Position numbers and translations under genes: made by a program | Notes under the pieces: generated by a model | What the model was told of the DNA's origin: nothing | The model's database searches: none | The model's input: the letters and a program-made list of their open reading frames with translations, nothing else | Assembly (NCBI GenBank): GCA_046351135.1 | Contig: JAXLZA010000002.1 | Span: 310,001-374,000, forward strand | DNA length: 64,000 bases | Direction: 5' to 3' | From: UBA4427 sp046351135 | Lineage (GTDB): Bacteria > Myxococcota_A > UBA9160 > UBA4427 | In this document: piece after piece, positions 49,996 through 57,526 of the stretch | Position numbering within the stretch: position 1 is the stretch's first letter | Layout: each line of letters starts with the position of its first letter

Positions 49996-50721
49996 TCAGC
50001 GCCGCGACGCGCGGAAGATCTCTTCGTAGGTGTGGTTCAGCGCGACGCGGTGGGGCGCGAGGTCGGGCGGGCAGGCGCCCCGGCCCGCGGCCTCGAGGGT
50101 CGACGGGCGCATCAGGACGCCCGCGTCCTCCATCTCGTAGAGCGTGCAGTAGGTGTGGTCGCCTTCGCCGAGGGGCCGGCCCGCCGCCACGTCGACGTTC
50201 TCGAAGCGCCGGGCGCCGAGCATGCCCGGGGCCGAGAGGACGGCGGCGACGTGGACGTTCACGTACCAGTCGACGAAGCGCGGGCGCCAATCGGGCTCGG
50301 CCACGTCGACGGTGACGTGGAGCAGCGCCGGGCCCGTCTCCTGCGTGCGCACGCCGGCGGGCACGCCGAGCTCGCGGTAGAGCGAGCGCTTGAAGCGCAC
50401 GCGCCCCGCGAAATGCGCCGGCATCGAGACCTGGCGCCCCTCGTACTCGGGCGTCTCGAGGGCGGCCGTGCTCTCGAGCTGGTAGAGCGTGAGCGAGTCG
50501 GGGGCGTATCCCGCGGCGGCGTGGCCCGGGCTGCGCTTCAGGCGGCGCGCCGAGACGAAGCCCGGGAGCTTCAGATTGTCCTCGACGTGGCCCTCGCACC
50601 AGCGGTCGAACTCCGCCGAGATCGCCTCGTCGACGTCGGTCCCGATGTGGAGCATCACGGGGCCGATCGGCTGGGTCTTCGCGTCGGCGGCCGTTCGGGG
50701 CGCGTTCGGGCGGGTCGTCAT
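49996..50721 (-). CDS. Duplicated EthD/Dabb-like ferredoxin-fold protein
   Basis: 241 residues holding two similar halves: PVMLHIGTDVDEAISAEFDRWCEGHVEDNLKLPGFVSARRL (about 20-60) and ALLHVTVDVAEPDWRPRFVDWYVNVHVAAVLSAPGMLGARRF (about 128-170), followed in each case by a YxLYxLE-type strand. That is the pattern of a duplicated dimeric alpha/beta-barrel domain. Function unknown. It lies 88 bases after the amidohydrolase, separated by a hairpin. Confidence 0.6.
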   Translation of the reverse strand: MTTRPNAPRTAADAKTQPIGPVMLHIGTDVDEAISAEFDRWCEGHVEDNLKLPGFVSARRLKRSPGHAAAGYAPDSLTLYQLESTAALETPEYEGRQVSMPAHFAGRVRFKRSLYRELGVPAGVRTQETGPALLHVTVDVAEPDWRPRFVDWYVNVHVAAVLSAPGMLGARRFENVDVAAGRPLGEGDHTYCTLYEMEDAGVLMRPSTLEAAGRGACPPDLAPHRVALNHTYEEIFRASRR

Positions 50722-50764
50722 GGCTTCGTCTCGTCGCTTTCTCGTCGGGGCTCGACGGATCCGG

Positions 50765-50782
50765 TCCGGGGCGTGACCCGGA
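50765..50782 (-). terminator. Hairpin between amidohydrolase and EthD-like gene
   Basis: TCCGGG, loop GCGTGA, CCCGGA, 28 bases beyond the amidohydrolase stop in transcriptional sense. Six GC-rich pairs. Confidence 0.45.
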
Positions 50783-50809
50783 TGGGCCGGGGGCGGTCGG
50801 TGAATCGTT

Positions 50810-51931
50810 CTAGAGATTCCAGACCCGGGCGGCGTTGCCGAAGACGATCTTCTGCCGGTCCGCCGCCGGGATCCCGTCGAACATCCTGTTCACGACCGCC
50901 CGCGAGTTCGGCCAGGACGAGACCGGATGCGGATAGTCGGAGGACCACATCACGTTGTCGACGCCGAGCCGCTCGACCGCGTGGCGGTAGGCGTCCGGCT
51001 CGTCGATGAAGGTCAGGTAGACGTTGCGCCGGAAATAATGGCTCGGCGGATGCTGGATCGCGGGGAAGTCGTAGCCCTGGCGCGCCTGCAGGTCGTCGGC
51101 GATGAAGAGCCACCAGCTGATCCAGCCGAGGCCCGGCTCGACGAACACGACCTTGAGCTTCGGGAAGCGCTCGAAGACGCCGCCCATGATGAGCATGCCC
51201 AGCGGCTCCGCCGTCGAGAGCGCGACGGCGCCGACGAAGATGCCCTTCTGCGGCGTCGGATCGCGGCGGGCGAGGCCCTCCATCTGGGTGTTGAGGCCGA
51301 TGTGGAGGCAGATCGGCAGATCGACCTCCTGGATCACCGCCCAGAGCGGGTCGTAGCGCTTGTCCCAGTAGTCGGGGAGGCCGAGCTCCGCCGGGAAGAC
51401 CGGCAGCTGGAGCGACTTGCCGCCCTGGGCCGCGACCCACTCGACCTCGGCGACCGCCCCCTCGATGTCGTGGATCGGGATCTGGTAGGAGGCGATGAAG
51501 CGCTTCGGCGCGATCGAGGCGAAGTCGTGCATCGTCTGGTTGAAGGCGCGCGTCGCCTCGCGATTGCCCTCCTTCAACAGGTAGAGGTAGCGGAACGCGC
51601 TCACCTCGCAGTACATGACCGAGGCCTCGATCCCGTCGGCGTCGAGATCCTCGAGGCGGGCCTTCGCGTTCGAGTGCCCGACGCGCCCGGCCGCGGGGTA
51701 GCGGCGGCGCGCGAGGCTCATCATGTCGGCGTGCTGCTCGCCCTGATAGTTCTGCTGCTCGCGCCAGCGGCCGTTCGCCTCGCCGCTCATGCTCTTCGCC
51801 ATCGCGGCGCCGAACTCGCCGAGCGCCGCGTCGTAGGCGGCGTGGTACTTCGTCGCGAGGCGCTGCTTGATGTCGGGGTGGGCGAGATCGACGTGGTCGT
51901 CCGAGGAGATGAGGCGTTCGGCGGCGGACAT
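50810..51931 (-). CDS. Amidohydrolase-2 family (metal-dependent TIM-barrel) hydrolase
   Basis: 373 residues from ATG 51931 with GGAGGT upstream. N-terminal SSDDHVDLAHPD, ICLHIGLNTQMEG (metal histidine), FVEPGLGWISWW and VMWSSDYPHPVSSWPNSR (C-terminal metal Asp) are characteristic of the amidohydrolase-2 family, which includes decarboxylases of aromatic acids and ring-cleavage product hydrolases. Probable aromatic or lactone substrate, not identified. Confidence 0.85.
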   Translation of the reverse strand: MSAAERLISSDDHVDLAHPDIKQRLATKYHAAYDAALGEFGAAMAKSMSGEANGRWREQQNYQGEQHADMMSLARRRYPAAGRVGHSNAKARLEDLDADGIEASVMYCEVSAFRYLYLLKEGNREATRAFNQTMHDFASIAPKRFIASYQIPIHDIEGAVAEVEWVAAQGGKSLQLPVFPAELGLPDYWDKRYDPLWAVIQEVDLPICLHIGLNTQMEGLARRDPTPQKGIFVGAVALSTAEPLGMLIMGGVFERFPKLKVVFVEPGLGWISWWLFIADDLQARQGYDFPAIQHPPSHYFRRNVYLTFIDEPDAYRHAVERLGVDNVMWSSDYPHPVSSWPNSRAVVNRMFDGIPAADRQKIVFGNAARVWNL

Positions 51932-52203
51932 CGGGGGACCTCCGGTTCTGGGTCGGCGGAGATCGCGCGCTCCGGTCGGGACGAGCGGGCGATCCGAGCG
52001 ACTCACCCGCGACGATATCAGCTGGATTGGCGATGGGCTGCCCGGGGCCGGGCGGGCGGGGAAGCCGGTGCGGGGGGCGGAGGTCGATCGGCCGACTCCG
52101 GCGCGCCGTGCAGTGGACCGGTCGGCCCCGTCGATTGCCGCGCCCGTCGTCGGACTCGTATGATCGCCGGCGCACCGCGCACGCCGCGCGCATCGCCCGC
52201 CCC

Positions 52204-52208
52204 GGAGA
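52204..52208 (+). promoter_or_regulatory. Ribosome binding site favouring GTG 52217
   Basis: GGAGA stands 8 bases before GTG 52217; an upstream in-frame ATG at 52160 lacks a comparable site. Confidence 0.4.
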
Positions 52209-52216
52209 TCCGCCCC

Positions 52217-53323
52217 GTGCCCCATCCCGCCTGCGTCGTCGCGCCGCTGCGCTCGCCCCGGTGTGCCCACGACCGCGCGTCCGCCCGAGGTCTCGCGCTC
52301 GCCGGGGCCTTCGCCTTCGCGCTGATCTTCGCGACGGGCTGGGCCCCGACCGCCAGCGCCTTCGGCCGCCACTTCGACTTCGCCCTGATCGGCGACATGC
52401 CCTACACGCCCGAGGACGAGGTCCGCTTCGAGCGCCTCGTGCGCGACGTGAACGCCCACCGGCCGCGGGTCGAGTGGGTCCTCCACGTCGGCGACCTGCG
52501 CGGCGGCGGGAGGAGCCCCTGCTCGGACGCGGTCCTTTCGAGCCGCTTCGCGCTGATGCAGCGCTTCGAGGCTCCGTTCGTGCTGACCCCCGGCGACAAC
52601 GACTATCTCGACTGTCGCGGGACCGACCCGGTCGAGCGCCTCGCGTTCCTCCGCAAGCTCTTCTTCTCCGATCCCGATCGCACGACCGGCGGCCAGCCGA
52701 TGCGCGTCGAGTCGCAGGGCCGGCGGGCGACCCACTCGGCCTTCGTCGAGAACGTGATGTGGGAGCGGAAGGGCGTCCTCTTCGCGACGGTCCACGCCCT
52801 CGGCGTCGATCGGCTTCCGGACCCCCATCCGGAGCTCACGGCCGCGCGCAACGCCGCGGCGATCGCGTGGATCGAGGCGGTCTTAGCGAGCGCGCGCGAA
52901 AGGGGCAGCGCGGGGGTCTTCCTCGCGACGCAGGCCGATCCCTGGATGGTGACGGGGCCACCGGCCGCGACGCGCCTCGTCTGCCGGGGCGCCGCGGGCA
53001 GCGAGTCCCCCTGTCTCGCCCCGCGCGGCGGGATCGAGCCCCTCTACGCCGCGCTCGAGAACGCGGTCACCGCCTTCGGGAAGCCCGTCGTCCTCGCGAC
53101 CGGTGACCTCCATTATTTTCGCGTCGACAAGCCGCTCCTCGTCGAAGCCACGCGCGGCGACGAGGACCCGCGGACCGTCGAGAATTTCACGCGGGTCGAG
53201 GCCTTCGGCTCGCCCTACGTCCACTGGGTCCGGATCGGGGTCGATCCCCGGGACCGCGACGTCTTCTCCTTCCATCCGGAGGTCCTTCCGGAGAACCGGC
53301 TCGGAGGGCCGAACGAGCGATGA
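52217..53323 (+). CDS. Secreted metallophosphoesterase-like protein
   Basis: 368 residues from GTG 52217 (alternative ATG 52160). A signal peptide (LALAGAFAFALIFATGWAPTASA) leads to a calcineurin-like domain: FALIGDMPYTP, VLHVGDLRGGG, LTPGDNDYLDC and LATGDLHYFRVDKPL supply the D, GD, GDN(D) and GDLH metal sites. Family members hydrolyse phosphate monoesters or diesters; here probably periplasmic. Followed directly by the LLM gene (ATGA overlap). Confidence 0.75.
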   Translation: MPHPACVVAPLRSPRCAHDRASARGLALAGAFAFALIFATGWAPTASAFGRHFDFALIGDMPYTPEDEVRFERLVRDVNAHRPRVEWVLHVGDLRGGGRSPCSDAVLSSRFALMQRFEAPFVLTPGDNDYLDCRGTDPVERLAFLRKLFFSDPDRTTGGQPMRVESQGRRATHSAFVENVMWERKGVLFATVHALGVDRLPDPHPELTAARNAAAIAWIEAVLASARERGSAGVFLATQADPWMVTGPPAATRLVCRGAAGSESPCLAPRGGIEPLYAALENAVTAFGKPVVLATGDLHYFRVDKPLLVEATRGDEDPRTVENFTRVEAFGSPYVHWVRIGVDPRDRDVFSFHPEVLPENRLGGPNER

Positions 53324-54225
53324 TCGAGTTCTTCCCGAACTACAACGCGGGTCGGGTCGAGACCGCGGGCGAGTGGGCGCGGGCTCGCGAGGCCGAGGGC
53401 TGGCATGGCCTCGCCGCCAGCGACCACTTCATGACCATGAACCTGACCTTCCCCCATCTCTGGGTCACGCTGACCGAGATGGCCTTCGCGACGCACTCGA
53501 TCCCGCTGACGTCCTCCTTCGCGAACAACCTGTTCCGTTCGCCGGTCGAGTTCGCCCAGGCGGCGCTGACGCTCAATCGGGTCGCGAAGGGACGCTTCGA
53601 GGCCGGGCTCGGTGCGGGCTGGATCGAGGACGAGATCGTGCGCGTCGGCTGGCGCTTCCCGACCTCGCCCGAGCGCGCCGGGGCCTACATCGAGGCGATG
53701 CAGATCGTGCGCGCGCTCTTCGACACGGGCTGCTGTCGCTTCGAGGGCAAGCACTACCGGATCGACGTCGAGGCACCGGGGCTCGCGGGGCTCTCGCCGA
53801 CGCCGCCGCCGCTCGTCGGCTCCGCGGGCGGTCCGCGCACGCTGCGCGAGATCCCGCGCTTCGTCGATCGGATCGAGGTCCAGCCGAACGCGGCGGCGAC
53901 CCGCGGTGGAGCCGTCGATCCCACCGTCCAGGCGGCGATCGGCGAGGCCGACGTGCGCGACGCGATCGCGCGGGTGCGGCGCGTGCGCGAGGACCTGCCG
54001 ATCGGGCTCTTCGCCCTGATCGGCGTCGTGCCGGCGGATCAGGTGGCGGCGTTCCGGGCGCCCTTCGGCGAGGGCTTCGTGGCGCGCTTCATGGGCGAGG
54101 GGAAGGACGTCGCCCAGGCGCTCTGCGATCTCGAGGGGCTCGGCATCGACCGCGTCCAGCTGACGGAGATGGCGCCGGGGAGCCTCGAGCGGCTGCGGCC
54201 GCATCTGCCGCTGACGCGGGGTTGA
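53320..54225 (+). CDS. Luciferase-like (LLM class, probable F420-dependent) oxidoreductase
   Basis: 301 residues: MIEFFPNYNAGRVETAGEWARAREAEGWHGLAASDHFMTM, ALTLNRVAKGRFEAGLGAGWIEDE and a C-terminal LCDLEGLGIDRVQL. Overall TIM-barrel F420/FMN-dependent type. Overlaps the metallophosphoesterase stop by 4 bases. Different from the gene at 36527 in sequence and probably in substrate. Confidence 0.83.
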   Translation: MIEFFPNYNAGRVETAGEWARAREAEGWHGLAASDHFMTMNLTFPHLWVTLTEMAFATHSIPLTSSFANNLFRSPVEFAQAALTLNRVAKGRFEAGLGAGWIEDEIVRVGWRFPTSPERAGAYIEAMQIVRALFDTGCCRFEGKHYRIDVEAPGLAGLSPTPPPLVGSAGGPRTLREIPRFVDRIEVQPNAAATRGGAVDPTVQAAIGEADVRDAIARVRRVREDLPIGLFALIGVVPADQVAAFRAPFGEGFVARFMGEGKDVAQALCDLEGLGIDRVQLTEMAPGSLERLRPHLPLTRG

Positions 54226-54242
54226 GTCCCCGCCCGTCGCCC

Positions 54243-55484
54243 TCAGCGCGCGAGCATCCATCCCGCCACGGCCCACGCCGCGGCCATCGACGCCGCGATG
54301 CCGGGGACGAGGCGCAGGGCGAAGTCGCGCGAGCCGACGCCGACGGCGAGGGCGATCTTGGCGACCGCGTTGCTCGTCATCGCGGCGAGGATCGGGACGA
54401 TCGACTCCTGCGCCGTCAGCGTGTCCGACGCGACCAGCGATGCGACCGAGATCGCGGCGGCATGCGTGTCGACGATGCCCGCGATCACCGCCCCGGCGAG
54501 GACGCCCTCCGTGCCGAAGGTCGTCTTCAATGCCGCCGTGGCGACCAGCGTCACGGCCAGCAGCGCCGCGAGGCCGAGGGCCGCGACGAGGCTGAAGGCC
54601 CGACCGGGCTCGGCCTGCGGCCTCGTCGCGGCTGCCGAGCCGCGCAGCGTGAAGGCGAGGGCGTAGAGCGCGGCCACGCTCGCACCCGCCGCGAGCACCG
54701 GGGTCAGCAAGGTGAGCGCGGGCGCGCTGACCGTCGACAGCAGGATCGCCATCTGGACGAAGGTCGACACGGTCGAGAAGGCGCCCCCGGCGACCGCCGG
54801 ATTCAGGCTCGGCGGATCCTGGGCGGCGCGGCCGGCCATCGAGCCGATGGCGGCGGTGCTCGAGACGAAGCCGGCGGCGAGGCCGGACAGGGCGAGCCCG
54901 GAGCGTCGGCCGAGGATTCGGATCGCGGCGTGGCCCACGGCGCCGAGGGTCAGCACGAGGACGACGACCAGCCAGATGCGATGGGGATTGATCGCGGCGT
55001 AGGGGCCCATCGCGCGATCGGGGAGCTGGGGCCAGACGACCAGCGTCGCGATCGCGAAGACGAGGCCGTCCCGGACCTCTGCGTCGCTGAGGGCGCCCTT
55101 GGCGAATCCATGGAGCGGGACCTTCGCGGCGAAGATCACGGCGACCGCGACGGCGAGGCCGGCGGCGAGCAGGGGTTCGGTCATGGCGAGGGCGCCGAGC
55201 AGGGGGACCACGACGAGGCCGATCTCGGTCGTCAGACCCGGATCGAGCTCCTGGCTTCGCCGATGGGAGATCGCGGTCAGCGCGGCGACACCGGCGGTCG
55301 CGACGCAGAGCAGCCAGCCGCCGCCGAGATGGAATGCGACCGCGCCGAGCAGGCTCGCGAGGGCGAAGGTCCGGATGCCGGCGGGTCGGCGTCGGGGCCC
55401 CTCGCCCTTGCTGCGCTCGCGCTCGAGCCCGATCAGGAGCCCGATGCCGAGGGCGACGCAGAAGTGGGACCACTCGAAGGTCAT
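54243..55484 (-). CDS. MgtC/DUF4010 membrane protein
   Basis: 413 residues with about ten to twelve helices. The N-terminal part FCVALGIGLLIGLERERSKGEGPRRRPAGIRTFALASLLGAVA is the MgtC/SapB motif (GLERE...GIRTF), followed by the DUF4010 region with a later SSTAAIGSMAGRAAQ and GVLAGAVIAGIVDTHAAAISVASL. Function unknown, thought to involve ion homeostasis. Last gene of a minus-strand run that begins at 59758. Confidence 0.8.
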   Translation of the reverse strand: MTFEWSHFCVALGIGLLIGLERERSKGEGPRRRPAGIRTFALASLLGAVAFHLGGGWLLCVATAGVAALTAISHRRSQELDPGLTTEIGLVVVPLLGALAMTEPLLAAGLAVAVAVIFAAKVPLHGFAKGALSDAEVRDGLVFAIATLVVWPQLPDRAMGPYAAINPHRIWLVVVLVLTLGAVGHAAIRILGRRSGLALSGLAAGFVSSTAAIGSMAGRAAQDPPSLNPAVAGGAFSTVSTFVQMAILLSTVSAPALTLLTPVLAAGASVAALYALAFTLRGSAAATRPQAEPGRAFSLVAALGLAALLAVTLVATAALKTTFGTEGVLAGAVIAGIVDTHAAAISVASLVASDTLTAQESIVPILAAMTSNAVAKIALAVGVGSRDFALRLVPGIAASMAAAWAVAGWMLAR

Positions 55485-55521
55485 GGGCAGGGTCGCCGAT
55501 CGCCAGAGGGGCCGGGTTGGA

Positions 55522-56388
55522 TCAAGCGTCGCCGAGCTCGGTCCCCGTCCGCGCCTCGAAGGGCAGTCCGAAGCTCTTCGCGTTGATCTCGCTCATCAGG
55601 TTGATGCGCGGAATCCGGGGCACCGGCCAGGTCGCCCGCGCCCCCGCCCGATTCCCGTTGCCCGGGACGTAGAGCGGGCCGCGGCCGAGGAAGTCGAGGG
55701 TGCCTTCGGCGACGTCGACGGGGTTCATCGCGTGGGGCGAGCCGCCGGTGTCTTCGCGGAAGGTCTCGGTATCCGTCGCCCCGGCGAGGCAGGTCACGAC
55801 GTCGATGCCCGCCGGCGCGAGCTCGTACCAGAGTCCCTCGCCGAGGATCGTGTCGAAGGCCTTCGCCGCGGCGTAGGTCGCGATGTAGGCGCTGCCGCCG
55901 AGGCTCGCCATCGAGGACATCAGCACGAGGCCGCCCCGGCCGCGATCGCGCAGGCGGCGCCCGAAGTGGTGGGACAGACGCAGGGGACCCGAGCACGCGA
56001 GGTCGACCTGGCGCGTCCAATTCTCGATCGGCAGATCGAGGAACGAGCCCATGTTCCGCCCAGAGCCCGCGTTGTAGACGAAGAGTCCGACGTCGAGGCC
56101 GGCGGTCGCCTCGGCGACGCGCTCGGCGACGTCTGCGCGGGTCAGGTCGACGCAGGCGGTGCGGACCTCGACGCCCCGTCCCGCCGTCGGATCCTCGGGC
56201 CCGATCGCGCCCAGGCGCGCCGCCTGGGCGGCGAGCTTGCTCTCGCTTCGGGCGAGCAGGACGACGTTCAGCCCGCGGCGGACGAGGACCTCGCCGAAGG
56301 CGGCGCCGATCCCGTCCGAGCCGCCGGCGACGACGGCCCAGGGGCCGAAGCGCTCGCGGAAGGCCTGTCCTTCGTCCTGTGCAGTCAT
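55522..56388 (-). CDS. Short-chain dehydrogenase/reductase
   Basis: 288 residues: AVVAGGSDGIGAAFGEVLVRRGLNVVLLARSESKL (cofactor loop with R, NADPH-type), YNAGSGRNMG, catalytic S in MSSMASLGG and YAAAKAF, closely similar in layout to 17-beta-hydroxysteroid dehydrogenase 12 / 3-ketoacyl-CoA reductase types. 21 bases after the MDR gene, so co-transcribed. Possible steroid or long-chain ketone substrate. Confidence 0.85.
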   Translation of the reverse strand: MTAQDEGQAFRERFGPWAVVAGGSDGIGAAFGEVLVRRGLNVVLLARSESKLAAQAARLGAIGPEDPTAGRGVEVRTACVDLTRADVAERVAEATAGLDVGLFVYNAGSGRNMGSFLDLPIENWTRQVDLACSGPLRLSHHFGRRLRDRGRGGLVLMSSMASLGGSAYIATYAAAKAFDTILGEGLWYELAPAGIDVVTCLAGATDTETFREDTGGSPHAMNPVDVAEGTLDFLGRGPLYVPGNGNRAGARATWPVPRIPRINLMSEINAKSFGLPFEARTGTELGDA

Positions 56389-56409
56389 GACGTTTCGACC
56401 CCGCTCCGA

Positions 56410-57462
56410 CTAGCGTTCGACGACGATGCGGCCCATCGTGCTGCGCGACTCCATCGCCTCGAGGGCCTCCGCGAGGCCGCCGAACGGGACGCGTTGGCCG
56501 ACGATCGGGCGGATCGCCCGGCGCGCGAGCAGCTCCGTGAGTCGAGCGTGGACGCGCTGGCCGATCTCGGAGACCGGCGGATTGAAGCGGGGCACCGGCA
56601 CCGGCGCGTACGGCGTCACGTGGGGCGCGAGGGCTGCGTCGACGTACGACAGGATCACGCCGACGAGGTCGAAGTTGCCGAAGCAGAGCACCCGCCCCGA
56701 CACCATCGGCACCTCCTCCGCCTCGATTCCGCTCGCGAACCCGATCATGAGGTAGCGCCCGCCGCGCCCGAGGCAGCGGAGCGACTTCATCATCGTCTCG
56801 CCCCCGACGCCGTCGAAGCAGACGTCGACCCCGAGGCCGCTCGTCGCGTCGAGGGCGCGCGCGGAGAAGTCCTCCTTGCGGTGGTTGACGACGATCTCGG
56901 CGCCGAGCTTGCGGACCAGCTCGGCCTTCGCGTCGTCGCCGACGACCGCGATGACCCGCGCCCCGGCGGCGACCGCGAGCTGGACCGCCGCCGAGCCGAC
57001 GCCGCCCGCCGCGGCGTGGATCAGCACCGTCTCGCCGGCGGCGAGGCGCCCGCGCTCGTGGAGCCCGAGCCAGGCGAGATGGAACGGATAGAAGAAGGCG
57101 GCCGCCTCGACGTCGTCGAGGGAAGGGGGCGCCTCGAAGGCCATCGCCGTCGAGCCGGCGACGAGCTCCGCGTGGGCGCCAATGCCTCCGCGGCCGCTCG
57201 CGGTGACGCGCCGGCCGAGCCAGGACTCGGCGCCGGTGCCGGCGCCGACGACGGTGCCGACGCATTCCATGCCGAGGGTGTAGGGGAGGGCGGGATCGAT
57301 CGTGAGGTAGCGGCCGTGGCAGCCGTCGACCTCGTTGTAGTTGAGGACGCTCGCCGTCGTCCGGACCAGGATCTCCCCGGGTCCCGGCACCGGCTCGGGC
57401 ACGTCGCGGAGCGCCAGCGCCTCCGTCGGTCTTCCGTGTCGCACGACCTGCCAGGCTCGCAT
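56410..57462 (-). CDS. MDR-family NADPH:quinone reductase-like protein
   Basis: 350 residues with a GroES-like N-terminal half (LALRDVPEPVPGPGEILVRTTASVLNYNEVDGCHG, without zinc-binding cysteines) and a Rossmann half with VLIHAAAGGVGSAAVQLAVAAGARVIAVVG and VCFDGVGGETM. Zinc-free medium-chain reductases reduce enones or quinones with NADPH. The ribosome site is enclosed in a hairpin (57471-57504). Followed by the SDR. Confidence 0.87.
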   Translation of the reverse strand: MRAWQVVRHGRPTEALALRDVPEPVPGPGEILVRTTASVLNYNEVDGCHGRYLTIDPALPYTLGMECVGTVVGAGTGAESWLGRRVTASGRGGIGAHAELVAGSTAMAFEAPPSLDDVEAAAFFYPFHLAWLGLHERGRLAAGETVLIHAAAGGVGSAAVQLAVAAGARVIAVVGDDAKAELVRKLGAEIVVNHRKEDFSARALDATSGLGVDVCFDGVGGETMMKSLRCLGRGGRYLMIGFASGIEAEEVPMVSGRVLCFGNFDLVGVILSYVDAALAPHVTPYAPVPVPRFNPPVSEIGQRVHARLTELLARRAIRPIVGQRVPFGGLAEALEAMESRSTMGRIVVER

Positions 57463-57470
57463 GGGCGTTC

Positions 57471-57504
57471 CTCCCGTCGCGCCGTTTGTAGCGCGCAGCG
57501 GGAG
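57471..57504 (-). promoter_or_regulatory. Hairpin that sequesters the ribosome site of the MDR gene
   Basis: On the minus strand CTCCCG (57504-57499) pairs with CGGGAG (57476-57471), which is part of the GGGAGG ribosome site 8 bases before ATG 57462; inner GCGC/GCGC arms also pair. It could attenuate translation or act as a terminator for the upstream gene. Confidence 0.45.
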
Positions 57505-57526
57505 TCGGCGCCGCGCGGGCCCGCCG

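Noticed and set aside
52040..52053. GCCCGG-GG-CCGGGC palindrome in the 51932-52216 gap
   Set aside because: Two-base spacer and pure GC composition make it uninformative; the remainder of the gap shows no gene or promoter I can support.
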